Shown here piece after piece: positions 53,604 through 62,462 of a stretch of DNA of 64,000 bases (its first letter is position 1; every line of letters starts with the position of its first letter). Position numbers and translations under genes: made by a program. The notes beneath the pieces are model-generated. The model was not told the DNA's origin, did not search any database, and was given only the letters and a program-made list of their open reading frames with translations. The stretch spans positions 17,451 through 81,450 of the forward strand of contig NZ_SLZZ01000015.1 of NCBI RefSeq assembly GCF_004346165.1, written 5' to 3'. The stretch is from Muricomes intestini (GTDB taxonomy: Bacteria; Bacillota; Clostridia; Lachnospirales; Lachnospiraceae).

Positions 53604-53669
53604 ATTACTTCCTCCTTTTCTTTATAGATATCGTTTTCACTTTCTTTTACGATACCATTGTTCACTTTT

Positions 53670-53683
53670 AGAAACCGTTTTCT
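53670..53683 (-). promoter_or_regulatory. LacI-type operator at the lactonase/ABC promoter
   Basis: AGAAAACGGTTTCT on the minus strand, nearly palindromic, beginning 15 bases after the -10 box of the minus-strand promoter. It differs by one base from the operator at 53853-53866. A looser match (GTGAAAACGATATC) lies at 53627-53640. Confidence 0.65.
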
Positions 53684-53698
53684 TTTTGTGATGCCCTT

Positions 53699-53726
53699 AT
53701 TATATCGTTATTTTGTTTAATGTCAA
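53699..53726 (-). promoter_or_regulatory. promoter of the lactonase/ABC/LacI operon
   Basis: TTGACA (53721-53726) and TATAAT (53699-53704), spaced 16 bases, read leftward. The palindromic operator covers the expected start region. Confidence 0.75.
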
Positions 53727-53813
53727 TATGTTTCTTTGAATTTTTCTCTCTTAAATAATAATTTTGTTGGTTTTTTACATCTTTAACTTATTTTTTTGTG
53801 CATATTTACCATA

Positions 53814-53842
53814 TTGACTTTAATCACATTCTGGAATAATAT
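53814..53842 (+). promoter_or_regulatory. promoter of the acyl-CoA operon
   Basis: TTGACT (53814-53819) and TAATAT (53837-53842), spaced 17 bases. The operator begins 10 bases after the -10 box. The 53727-53813 stretch between the two promoters is AT-rich and without a gene. Confidence 0.75.
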
Positions 53843-53852
53843 AGTCATATGC

Positions 53853-53866
53853 AGAAATCGTTTTCT
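53853..53866 (+). promoter_or_regulatory. LacI-type operator at the acyl-CoA promoter
   Basis: AGAAATCGTTTTCT, near-palindromic. It is the partner of the site at 53670-53683, 183 bases away, and lies between promoter and ribosome site, where a bound repressor would block transcription. Confidence 0.65.
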
Positions 53867-53886
53867 TGAAAGGAGGTCTATTTATT

Positions 53887-55482
53887 ATGTACTGTGGAAC
53901 TGAACTATGGAAAAATTTACTTTTCTTTCAGTTAACGCAACAAAAACTTATTGGAGGCCGAGAGATAGAAGCCTTTCCTGACATGCCCGTAAACTTATAT
54001 GAAGCATTGACAAATATAGCAAAGATATATCCGGAAAAAACGGCTATTGTAGACAACTATGACCGTCCTTGCTGCTATGCGCTTCTAAAAGAAAAGACTG
54101 ATACATTCTCATCATATTTAAAGCATAAGAAGGGAATCAGCCGCAGAAGTCATGTCGCTCTTATGCTATATAACAGTCTTGAATTCTGTGTGGCATTTCT
54201 TTCTCTTACAAAATTGGGGGCTGTTACAGTACCATTACCTACCAAGTATAAGAAACAAGAGATAACATCATTAATTCAGAAATCAGACATACAGCTTATT
54301 ATTTGTGATGAAGACTTTTATCCATGGTTTTACGATTATGAGAAAAATGGAATCTCTGTTCTAAAATCCGGTAATCAAGAAGAACATTATGGATTTTCCA
54401 AGTACTATGAGTTTTCTACTGATGATTCAAAACCAGCAGGAAACAGAGAAGATACCGCCCTACTGATGTTTACATCTGGAACCACATCCCAAAGCAAGGG
54501 TGTTGTGATCAAAAATTACAATATCATGCACGCAATTGTTTCATACCAGAAAATTTTGAACATCACTGAAAAGGATATTTCTCTAATCCCGATTCCTATT
54601 TATCACGTCACCGGATTAGTCGCATTGCTGGGGCTCTTCTTATACGTCGGTGGAACCTTATATCTGCACAAATACTTTGATGCTAAAAGAGTACTTACAT
54701 GTGTAAAAGAACACCATGTAACATTTTTACATGCATCTCCCACTGTGTTTTCTATGCTTCTTGCAGAATCCAAAAGGTTTCCAGAACTGCCTTCATTAAA
54801 GAACCTTGCTTGCGGCAGCAGTAATATGCCAAAAGAAAAATTAAGTCAAATACACAGTTGGCTTCCACACAGCACTTTTCACACTATTTATGGGCTTACA
54901 GAAACCACTTCTCCCGCAACCATTTTCCCGGGAGATGCATCCACAAGTAAATACATAGGTTCATCCGGTCTTCCCATTCCAGGCACCCGCTTCAAGATTC
55001 TAGATGAAAATGGAAATGACCTTTTTCCGAACATTGTCGGTGAAATCTGGATTTCCGGTACAGTTGTACTTGATTCTTACTACAAAATCGACACCCCTCT
55101 TCTCAAAGATGGTTGGCTTGATACCGGAGATTTAGGGTATTTCAATTCAGAAGGGTATCTATTTGTCGTTGACAGGAGAAAGGATATGATTAACCGTGGC
55201 GGAGAAAAAATCTGGAGTTTCGATGTAGAGAATGAACTCTATAAAATACAAGGTATAGAAGAGGCTGCTGTCATCGGTATACCAGATAATATATATGGTG
55301 AGGTTGCTGCAGCAGTTGTCAAGCTACTACCTGGAACAGCACTTACGGCAGAAAGTATCAGGCAGAAATTGAAAAGTAAAATCGCCAAATACAAAATACC
55401 AGCCAGAATTCTTATTTTAGATGAAATACCAATTACACCTAATGGAAAAATTGACAAAAAAACTATAAAAAAACTATTTTAA
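53887..55482 (+). CDS. acyl-CoA synthetase (AMP-binding)
   Basis: 531 residues of the ANL superfamily. Motifs in order: P-loop LMFTSGTTSQSKGVV (about 195-210), HVTGLVALLG, YGLTETT (about 337), WLDTGDLGYF (about 417), RRKDMINRGGEKIW, and the C-terminal catalytic Lys in NGKIDKK. It activates a carboxylic acid to an acyl-CoA with ATP. The chain-length class is unclear. The start at 53887 has AAAGGAGG ten bases ahead. First gene of the operon, with a LacI-type operator in its leader. Confidence 0.9.
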   Translation: MYCGTELWKNLLFFQLTQQKLIGGREIEAFPDMPVNLYEALTNIAKIYPEKTAIVDNYDRPCCYALLKEKTDTFSSYLKHKKGISRRSHVALMLYNSLEFCVAFLSLTKLGAVTVPLPTKYKKQEITSLIQKSDIQLIICDEDFYPWFYDYEKNGISVLKSGNQEEHYGFSKYYEFSTDDSKPAGNREDTALLMFTSGTTSQSKGVVIKNYNIMHAIVSYQKILNITEKDISLIPIPIYHVTGLVALLGLFLYVGGTLYLHKYFDAKRVLTCVKEHHVTFLHASPTVFSMLLAESKRFPELPSLKNLACGSSNMPKEKLSQIHSWLPHSTFHTIYGLTETTSPATIFPGDASTSKYIGSSGLPIPGTRFKILDENGNDLFPNIVGEIWISGTVVLDSYYKIDTPLLKDGWLDTGDLGYFNSEGYLFVVDRRKDMINRGGEKIWSFDVENELYKIQGIEEAAVIGIPDNIYGEVAAAVVKLLPGTALTAESIRQKLKSKIAKYKIPARILILDEIPITPNGKIDKKTIKKLF

Positions 55483-55503
55483 CCATAACGGGAGGTTATA
55501 AGC

Positions 55504-57087
55504 ATGAAGAAACCCCTATTTATTTCCGGCGAGGAAGCTGCTGACATGATCCAGGATGACAGTACTATTGCTACTATCGGTATGACATTAGTTTCCGCTT
55601 CTGAAACGATCTTAAAAGCAATTGAAACGCGGTTTTTGAACACAGGAAGTCCAAACCATCTCACACTTGTTCATTCTTGCGGACAGAGTGACCGAGATAG
55701 AGGTATTCAACATTTCTCACATGAGAAAATGCTTTACCGCATCATCGGAGGGCATTGGGGACTGCAGCCCCGAATGATGGACTTGATTGCAAATAATAAA
55801 ATTCTTGCATATTGCATTCCCCAGGGACAATTTGCCCAACTGTATCGAAGTATGGCAGGCGGCGAACCCGGCAAAATTACAAAAGTTGGATTGGGAACAT
55901 TTATTGATCCTCGTATTGAAGGAGGAAAAATGAATGATATCACCAAATCGGCTCCGGATATCATGGATGTTGTCACAATTGACGGAGAAGAATATATGCG
56001 TTATAAGCCGATTCCTCTTGATTATTGTATCATCCGCGGGACTTATGTAGATGAAATGGGAAATTTAACAACTGATGAAGAGGCCATGCGGCTGGAAGTC
56101 CTTCCGGCTGTTATGGCGTGCAAAAAATTTGGCGGCAAAGTCATTGCCCAAGCAAAATACAAAGTAAACGCTGGTACTTTGCACTGTAAAAGAGTTACTG
56201 TCCCAGGAATTTTTATTGATGCCGTTGTCATGTGCCCAAATCCTGAAGAAGATCACCGCCAGACGCACAGTTTTGCCTTTGACCCGGCATACTGTGGAGA
56301 TATTAAAGTTCCCGTCAACACCTCCGATGCACTGCCCATGACTATCAGGAAGGTAATCGGGCGCCGTGCACTAATGGAGCTTTCTGCCAATGATGTCCTC
56401 AATGTCGGAACCGGAATCCCCAATGATGTCGTTGGACCTATTATTACTGAGGAAAATGTAGATGATGATGTAACAATCACTGTAGAGTCCGGTATTTACG
56501 GTGGCATTCCCATGGGCGGGATTGACTTTGGTATTGCCAAAAACAATTTTGCTCTGCTCAGACACGATGAACAATTTGACTACTACAACGGCGCAGGTGT
56601 TGATGTTACATATATGGGTGCCGGAGAAGTAGATGCCGACGGCAATGTAAATGCGACCCGGCTTGGTTCAAGACCTACAGGGGCAGGAGGGTTTATTGAT
56701 ATTACAACAAACGCAAAGCATGTGGTATTCTGCTCTTCCTTCACCGGGAAAGGATTGGAATGCTCCTTTGAGGGAGGCAGACTCCATATCAATAAAGAGG
56801 GGACCCTTATCAAGTTTGTAAATAAAATTCAGCAGATATCTTATAACGGGGAAATCGCACGCAAAAAGCATCAGAAAATGCATTATATTACTGAGAGGGC
56901 TGTCTTTGAACTGCGTCCCGAGGGGCTTGTCCTGACCGAGATAGCTCCCGGCATTGATTTGCAGTCACAAATTCTCAGTCTTATGGAGTTCCAACCTATC
57001 ATCAGTCCCACGCTTAAAGAAATGAATCCTTCCATCTACCGTGAAAATGGGCCTTTTGGATTGAAGGATTTCATAAATAACAAATAA
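55504..57087 (+). CDS. acyl-CoA:acetate CoA-transferase (YdiF-like)
   Basis: 527 residues, a fused alpha-beta family I CoA-transferase. The beta half carries the catalytic Glu (about residue 328) in TVESGIYGGIPMGG; the alpha half has GTFIDPRIEGGKMN. It moves CoA between an acyl-CoA and acetate or another acid, so it can activate the imported acid without ATP or recover CoA from the end product. Length matches E. coli YdiF (531). It starts 21 bases after the synthetase. Confidence 0.9.
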   Translation: MKKPLFISGEEAADMIQDDSTIATIGMTLVSASETILKAIETRFLNTGSPNHLTLVHSCGQSDRDRGIQHFSHEKMLYRIIGGHWGLQPRMMDLIANNKILAYCIPQGQFAQLYRSMAGGEPGKITKVGLGTFIDPRIEGGKMNDITKSAPDIMDVVTIDGEEYMRYKPIPLDYCIIRGTYVDEMGNLTTDEEAMRLEVLPAVMACKKFGGKVIAQAKYKVNAGTLHCKRVTVPGIFIDAVVMCPNPEEDHRQTHSFAFDPAYCGDIKVPVNTSDALPMTIRKVIGRRALMELSANDVLNVGTGIPNDVVGPIITEENVDDDVTITVESGIYGGIPMGGIDFGIAKNNFALLRHDEQFDYYNGAGVDVTYMGAGEVDADGNVNATRLGSRPTGAGGFIDITTNAKHVVFCSSFTGKGLECSFEGGRLHINKEGTLIKFVNKIQQISYNGEIARKKHQKMHYITERAVFELRPEGLVLTEIAPGIDLQSQILSLMEFQPIISPTLKEMNPSIYRENGPFGLKDFINNK

Positions 57088-57109
57088 ACATAAAAGGAGG
57101 GTTTAATTT

Positions 57110-57853
57110 ATGCGTTTAAAAGACAAAGTGGCTATTGTAACAGGAGCTGGAAGAGGGCTTGGCAAGGGTATCAGCCAAAAACTTGCCGCAGAGGGTGCAA
57201 AGGTTATCCTGGCTGACATCGCCTCTGCTGATGAGGCTGTAACGGAAATTCGAGAGGCCGGGGGTACTGCCTGCCCCTTTGTTGCCAATGTCGCAAAGCA
57301 AAAAGAAGTACAGGCACTGGTTGAATTTGCCGTAAAAACCTACGGGTCACTCGATATCATGGTAAATAATGCCGGGATTAACAGAGATGGAATGCTCCAC
57401 AAAATGCCCCCGGAAAATTGGAATCTGGTCATTGAAATTGATTTGACAGGAACTTTTTATGGAACACAGGAAGCTATTAAATATATGCGTAATAAGAATT
57501 CCGGCAGAATTATCAACATTTCCTCCGGCAGCTGGCTTGGCAACATCGGACAGGCAAACTATGCCGCCGCTAAAGCGGGTGTTGTAGGGCTCACCAAAAC
57601 TGCCGCAAGAGAAAACGCCAAAAAAGGAATTACATGTAACGTCATCTGCCCCGGGTTTATAGAAACAGATATGACATTAAAGCTAAAAGAGGTAAATGAT
57701 GGTGCTGCATGGAATAATATGATGCAGAAAATTCCAATGGGATATGCAGGAAATCCCTCCGATGTTGGAAACGTAGTTGCATTTCTTGCATCAGACGAAG
57801 CAGCTTATATCACATCTGAAATCATCAATGTAGGTGGTGGAATGATTGTATAA
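57110..57853 (+). CDS. SDR, FabG-type 3-hydroxyacyl dehydrogenase/reductase
   Basis: 247 residues, classical SDR. Cofactor motif VTGAGRGLGKGI (about 9-20), NNAGINRDG (about 87), catalytic Ser and Tyr/Lys in ISSGSWLGNIGQANYAAAKA, and ICPGFIETDM near 180. The sequence resembles FabG and PhaB. Between a CoA-transferase and a thiolase it most likely oxidises a 3-hydroxyacyl-CoA to the 3-keto form. It has AAAGGAGGG ahead of its start. Confidence 0.85.
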   Translation: MRLKDKVAIVTGAGRGLGKGISQKLAAEGAKVILADIASADEAVTEIREAGGTACPFVANVAKQKEVQALVEFAVKTYGSLDIMVNNAGINRDGMLHKMPPENWNLVIEIDLTGTFYGTQEAIKYMRNKNSGRIINISSGSWLGNIGQANYAAAKAGVVGLTKTAARENAKKGITCNVICPGFIETDMTLKLKEVNDGAAWNNMMQKIPMGYAGNPSDVGNVVAFLASDEAAYITSEIINVGGGMIV

Positions 57854-57882
57854 TCAATACTTATTTAAAGGAGATTTTTTAA

Positions 57883-59070
57883 ATGGACAAGTTAAAAGAT
57901 GTAGTAATTGTAAGTGGTGTAAGGCTTCCTGTGGGAAGCTTTGGAGGCAGCCTGAAAGATTTTTCTGCAATTGATATGGGCGCTATGGTAGTAAAAGAAG
58001 CTGTAATCCGTGCCGGTATCCAGCCCTCCGATGTAGATGAAGTTATCATCGGACAGGTGGGAGAAGTCGCTGAAAATGGTTTTGTAGCAAGAGCAATCAG
58101 CCTAAAAGCCGGAATGCCAAAAGAAACCACTGCCTATTCTGTCAACAGACAATGTGGTTCCGGCCTTCAGTCAATTGCCGATGCCGTGATGGAAATACAG
58201 ACCGGATTTGCGGACGTTGTTGTTGCCGGCGGAACAGAAAGCATTTCTCAGCTTCCTTATTATATAAAGGATGCCCGCTGGGGAGCACGTATGGGACATA
58301 AAGTCTTTGAAGATGGTGTAATTGATATTCTCACATGGCCGCTGGATGGAAACCACAATGGAGTAACTGCTGAAAACGTAGCATCAAAATACCATGTCAC
58401 ACGCGAGGAGCAGGATAAGTTTGCACTCCAGAGTCATCAAAAGGCCTGCAAGGCAATCCGGGAGGGAAAATTTAAAGATGAAATTCTTCCCGTCGAATTA
58501 AAAGATAGAAAGGGAAATATTACTATTTTTGATACTGACGAAGGCCCCAGAGAGGGTCAGACAATCGAAAAGCTCTCAAAACTTCGCCCATGTTTTGTAA
58601 AAGGAGGCACTGTAACTGCCGGTAACTCCTCCAGTCTAAATGACGGCGCTGCTGCTGTTGTGGTTATGTCCAGAGAAAAAGCTGAAGAATTAGGTGTTTT
58701 TCCAAAATTAAAAATAGAAGGTTATACTGTCGCAGGATTTGATGCAGAACTTATGGGATATAGCCCTAAATTCTCCAGCGAACAGCTGGCAGCTAAACTT
58801 GGAATTGACTTAAAGAACATAGATATGTTCGAAATCAACGAAGCCTTTGCAAGTCAGGCGTATGCGGTCAGCAGGGACTTGGGCCTGGATATGGAGAAAG
58901 TAAATATTTATGGCGGCGGAATTTCTATCGGACATCCAATCGGAGCTACCGGAGCCATATTAACAGTTAAAGCTTTGTATGAATTAATGCGCTCAAATAA
59001 AAAGAATGCCATGATTAGTATGTGCATTGGCGGCGGACAAGGAATATCAATGTATTTTACTAAATATTGA
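57883..59070 (+). CDS. acetyl-CoA acyltransferase (thiolase)
   Basis: 395 residues with the complete thiolase catalytic set: Cys91 in NRQCGSGLQS, His351 in GISIGHPIGATGA, Cys381 in MCIGGGQG, and the NEAFASQA loop. It splits a 3-ketoacyl-CoA to acetyl-CoA and a shorter acyl-CoA, or condenses two acetyl-CoA. As last gene of the operon, and without crotonase or butyryl-CoA dehydrogenase genes nearby, cleavage of a 3-ketoacyl-CoA is the simpler reading. Confidence 0.9.
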   Translation: MDKLKDVVIVSGVRLPVGSFGGSLKDFSAIDMGAMVVKEAVIRAGIQPSDVDEVIIGQVGEVAENGFVARAISLKAGMPKETTAYSVNRQCGSGLQSIADAVMEIQTGFADVVVAGGTESISQLPYYIKDARWGARMGHKVFEDGVIDILTWPLDGNHNGVTAENVASKYHVTREEQDKFALQSHQKACKAIREGKFKDEILPVELKDRKGNITIFDTDEGPREGQTIEKLSKLRPCFVKGGTVTAGNSSSLNDGAAAVVVMSREKAEELGVFPKLKIEGYTVAGFDAELMGYSPKFSSEQLAAKLGIDLKNIDMFEINEAFASQAYAVSRDLGLDMEKVNIYGGGISIGHPIGATGAILTVKALYELMRSNKKNAMISMCIGGGQGISMYFTKY

Positions 59071-59154
59071 TAAATCAACTTTCCCAGCTGATATCTTCAA
59101 ACTTAGCCTGAATAAATAAGGCTGACCATCCAAGAATTAAAAGGGTTAAAATTA

Positions 59155-59188
59155 CGGCTCCACAATTTCATATATTTTTGTGGGGCCG
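59155..59188. terminator. terminator of the acyl-CoA operon
   Basis: CGGCTCCACAA pairs with TTGTGGGGCCG (one G-U) around a 12-base loop, about 85 bases after the thiolase stop. The trailing sequence is only moderately T-rich. Confidence 0.55.
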
Positions 59189-59441
59189 CAACTTTATATA
59201 TATTTTATGAGTATAACTTTATCAGAATCTTTTAAAGTAATGAGATTGTCATACAAGCATATCACGAAAAGAAGCGAAACATCAACACATCGTGAAACAT
59301 TTAACCTTAGTGGGTTTCTCCCATAACAGCACTGATGTCTTCTGTATTCTCCAGCACGGCTTCCATCTCATACTCCAGCGCCTGTGCGATTATTTCCGCC
59401 GATATGCTCGGTGTGCCGTCCGGCATTCTGTAACTGTCTGT

Positions 59442-60081
59442 TCAAATGTGCACTGGCACACAGATGCAGATATGAGTTCTGGCCGTCTCATCGGCGACCT
59501 CACTTGTATATGCCACTGTGGTTATCCACGGAAAACGAATGGACGGATACCTGTGGGCAGGGTCAAATGCGAATGGAATCCAATAGTTAATCATATCTTT
59601 GTAGTAATTTGCAGGGAAAAGCTTCGGCATCCAACCATGGGCAAACTTTTCAAACTGTCTTGCCCACTCCTTATTCCAGCGTGTGATTTCGGCATCCTCT
59701 GCTATGCTGTCTGCTATAACATCCTCCATTTTCTTGTTGACCGGATAATTACTTTTATATGCTTCATCCGACACGGTTCAGAAATATCCGTACAGCAGAG
59801 ATATCCCATATGCGCTCTCTGAATACCTAAAGCCTCCGTCAGCATGTCCTCCGCAGGATATAACTCCTGCAGATACCGGATAGGCGATCATACCATTGAT
59901 CCGGATTTCCCCCAACATTATTATAGGAAGGAGTTGCTCCGTCTTCATCTGCCCAGTCTGTGACTCCCGGAGGCAAAAATGGCTTAAATCCAATCTCAAG
60001 CCTGTCCGCACCGCAATTTTGAAGCAACACAGGCACAACCTCTTCCTCCAGCCAGGAGTATCCCTGTTTATATGCACATAG
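59442..60081 (-). pseudogene. decayed gene of unknown family
   Basis: The minus strand carries protein-like segments in at least three frames. First WLEEEVVPVLLQNCGADRLE through DEDGATPSYNNVGGNPDQWY (about 60060-59870), then ELYPAEDMLTEALGIQRAHM (about 59865-59805), then TRWNKEWARQFEKFAHGWMP through PSIRFPWITTVAYTSEVADE (about 59680-59480). They read like consecutive parts of one enzyme with frameshifts. I do not recognise the family. The stretches 59190-59441 and 60082-60270 show no gene. Confidence 0.4.
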
Positions 60082-60270
60082 TAAAAAAAAATTGTCCCCT
60101 TTCCCGGCCAGGAACTTCCTTAAGTTCTTTGAATAAACGTTTTCTATATATTAGTAAGGTTGGAGGCGAAAGTCAATAATTTCGGGGGTTTTTTATAAAT
60201 ATTATAAATATCCTATTAAAATGAATTGTAACTATTTAAGAGAAGGTATCTTGCAATTTATGAGTACAAG

Positions 60271-60304
60271 CAGGAAAGCTGGCCATAAATGGCCAGCTTT
60301 CCTG
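60271..60304 (-). terminator. terminator of the ohrR-containing operon
   Basis: A perfect 14-base stem (CAGGAAAGCTGGCC with its complement) around ATAAAT, beginning directly at the regulator stop codon. The T run on the minus strand is weak. Confidence 0.7.
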
Positions 60305-60742
60305 CTATGATTCAAATTGTCCTAATATTTTGTATAAAGTTTTATATAACATTTGTATTTCTTCCAAATCCAGTTTCAGACAGCTTCCGATATGTTTCGG
60401 TACCTCAACTGCCTTTTCCCGCAGTACCTCGCCAGCCTTTGTCAGAGTGACATTCAACACTCTTTCGTCTTCTTTTGCCCTGGACCGCTCAACCCAGCCT
60501 TTTTGCTCCAGTTTCTTCAAAACCGGTGTAAGGGTTCCTGAATCCAGATAGAGGTATTTCCCCAGTTCTTTTACGTTCACCTGCTTATGCTCCCACAGAA
60601 CCATCATGGTAATATACTGGGTATAAGTCAAATCCAGTTCATCCAGATATGGTTTATACAGCTTTACAATTTCCTTTGAGCATGCATACAGTGGAAAGCA
60701 TAACTGGTTCTCTAGTTTTAAAGCATCATATTTATCAGACAT
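60305..60742 (-). CDS. ohrR: OhrR-type MarR regulator (two-Cys)
   Basis: 145 residues, winged-helix MarR fold (about 35-105: LTYTQYITMMVLWEHKQVNV, SGTLTPVLKKLEQKGWVERS). The OhrR signature LENQLCFPLYACSKEI holds the peroxidatic Cys15. A second Cys at 121 is spaced 106 residues from it, as in two-Cys OhrR proteins that form an intersubunit disulfide when oxidised by organic peroxide. It ends an operon with glutathione peroxidase and flavodoxin, which it probably represses. Confidence 0.85.
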   Translation of the reverse strand: MSDKYDALKLENQLCFPLYACSKEIVKLYKPYLDELDLTYTQYITMMVLWEHKQVNVKELGKYLYLDSGTLTPVLKKLEQKGWVERSRAKEDERVLNVTLTKAGEVLREKAVEVPKHIGSCLKLDLEEIQMLYKTLYKILGQFES

Positions 60743-60792
60743 TTATCCTTCTCCATTGGCCTTTCATTTACAGGACATCATGCCTGTCATTT

Positions 60793-61338
60793 TTATAATA
60801 ATTTCTCAACTTCTTTTTCTACATCAGAAACGTCTGTTGTAGGTTCAAATCTTTCTACAACATTGCCCTGCTTATCAATTAAGAACTTTGTAAAGTTCCA
60901 TTTAATATCGGGGTCATCCTTGTAATTTGGGTTAGCTTCCAACAGCATCTTATCCAGAACAGGTGTCAGCTTATGATCCGGGCTAAATCCTGCAAATCCT
61001 TTTTGTTCCTTTAAATATTTATATAATGGAAGTGCATTATCTCCGTTTACCTCAATTTTAGAAAACTGCGGAAAGGTAACTCCAAACTTCAGAGAACAGA
61101 AGCTTACAATTTCCTCGTTGGTTCCCGGCGCCTGACCGCCAAACTGGTTGCAGGGGAAGTCTAATATCTCAAAGCCCTGATCTTTATATGCTTCATACAA
61201 TTTCTCAAGTTCTTCATACTGAGGGGTAAATCCACATTCTGTTGCTGTATTTACTATTAATAAGACTTTTCCTTCATAGTCCTTCAGGCTGATATTATTT
61301 CCTTTTATGTCTTTTGCTTCAAATCCATAAATACTCAT
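60793..61338 (-). CDS. glutathione peroxidase family, thioredoxin-dependent type
   Basis: 181 residues. Active site: Cys35 in NTATECGFTPQ, Gln69 in NQFGGQAPGT, Trp/Asn in IKWNFTKFL. Cys81 in FCSLKF corresponds to the resolving Cys of Cys-type GPx enzymes, which use thioredoxin rather than glutathione. It reduces hydroperoxides. The start at 61338 has AGGAGG ahead and removes an unlikely 15-residue extension. Middle gene of the peroxide operon. Confidence 0.9.
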   Translation of the reverse strand: MSIYGFEAKDIKGNNISLKDYEGKVLLIVNTATECGFTPQYEELEKLYEAYKDQGFEILDFPCNQFGGQAPGTNEEIVSFCSLKFGVTFPQFSKIEVNGDNALPLYKYLKEQKGFAGFSPDHKLTPVLDKMLLEANPNYKDDPDIKWNFTKFLIDKQGNVVERFEPTTDVSDVEKEVEKLL

Positions 61339-61389
61339 AGTATGTTCCTCCTGTTCTTCCTTTGAAATTCTCTTTATCTGCAACTGTTC

Positions 61390-61812
61390 TTACCCCGCTG
61401 TTGAACCGGTTATACTGCGGGCAAATTCCTGTACTGCCTTTAAGTCTTCCTCACCAGGTCTTCCTTTATGCATTATTTTGAAGCTCCCCCTGCAGTGGAA
61501 TTCCTGCTCAGCCAGTAGAATCTGTTTTGGTTCCAGCAACTTCTTAATTTGGTTGTACGTGGATGAAAGCAACGCGGCAGTACTAAAATTAACTACCTTT
61601 TTAACATTCTCTTTGTTCAATGCCGTAACAAATCTCTTCACAGCATCGTCAACACCTGCCGCGTACACTGAACTACCAAGGAACAAAATATCCACAGGCT
61701 CTGTGAGCGGCTGGTCAACAGTCTCTGCCGGAACGCCTGTCACCTTGCTAATTGCATCTGCCAGTTTCTTTGTATTGCCAGTTTTAGAATAATAACGAAT
61801 TGCTATTTTCAT
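61390..61812 (-). CDS. flavodoxin-like protein
   Basis: 140 residues, flavodoxin fold: FMN phosphate loop YYSKTGNTKKLADAI (8-22), PVDILFLGSSVYAAGVDDAV (about 45-64), and FSTAALLSSTYNQIKKLL. It shares the pattern of the flavodoxin at 6606-7064. First gene of the operon with glutathione peroxidase and OhrR; it probably provides electrons or reduces electrophiles during peroxide stress. Confidence 0.8.
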   Translation of the reverse strand: MKIAIRYYSKTGNTKKLADAISKVTGVPAETVDQPLTEPVDILFLGSSVYAAGVDDAVKRFVTALNKENVKKVVNFSTAALLSSTYNQIKKLLEPKQILLAEQEFHCRGSFKIMHKGRPGEEDLKAVQEFARSITGSTAG

Positions 61813-61876
61813 TTTGTGTCTATTGTTCCTCCTTTTGATTATATTCGATTAAATTGCCCACAATCTTTATACTTAG

Positions 61877-61906
61877 AATATAACACAGTGTCTTTTGATC
61901 TGTCAA
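61877..61906 (-). promoter_or_regulatory. promoter of the peroxide-response operon
   Basis: TTGACA (61901-61906) and TTATAT (61878-61883), spaced 17 bases, read leftward toward the flavodoxin gene about 65 bases away. Confidence 0.6.
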
Positions 61907-62268
61907 TACCTTTTCAAATAAGGTGCTCCATTAAAAATTGTATTGTTACTGTTCACACCCGCATAAACCCCAAAAAATCTCTTCGTTAAAATGACGAAAT
62001 TTATTTTTTTCAAAATCACCTGATGTGGATGCTGTAAATACATTCAGGAGAAGAGGTGGATAACTCTTTCTCCTGGCGTATTTTTTTACCTTTTACTTCC
62101 AACTCATTCTTAAAGTACTATTCTTTTGAAAAGATATCTACATTTTGCTTCTTTACCTCCCTGATTTATCCGAGTTATCCACAGTCAAAATGACGAAGAC
62201 ATAAAATCCCGACATTCGCCAAAATCTCTGTATTCTGGTAAAATAGAAAGAAAAAGAGAGGATGTCTT

Positions 62269-62445
62269 ATGAGCTCAAAATCGGATAAACAACGGCTCAC
62301 TCTTGACGAACTGCTTGATACATTACAGGCACAGATTACAGAGCAGAGCAAAATCATGGATATGCAGGAAGAAACTATCCGTGTTCTGGAAGAGCAGAAC
62401 CGCCGCCTGCTTGACATGCTGGACAAAGTCATTCATCCACAGTAA
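62269..62445 (+). CDS. small coiled-coil protein of the IS66 element
   Basis: 58 residues from the ATG at 62269 (GAGAGGATG-type ribosome site) to TAA 62443-62445. The whole chain is helical and heptad-like (LDELLDTLQAQITEQSKIMD, then LEEQNRRLLDMLDKVIHPQ). Small proteins of this kind lie just before the large transposase in IS66 elements of gut Clostridia. The stretch 61907-62268 in front holds no gene and presumably includes the IS66 left end, which I could not fix. Confidence 0.6.
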   Translation: MSSKSDKQRLTLDELLDTLQAQITEQSKIMDMQEETIRVLEEQNRRLLDMLDKVIHPQ

Positions 62446-62462
62446 CGGGAGAGAAAACCTTT

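Noticed and set aside
59292..59822. A 176-residue plus-strand frame in the 59-60 kb gap
   Set aside because: The minus strand here reads more like protein (though decayed); the plus frame is rich in Cys, His and Arg without motifs.
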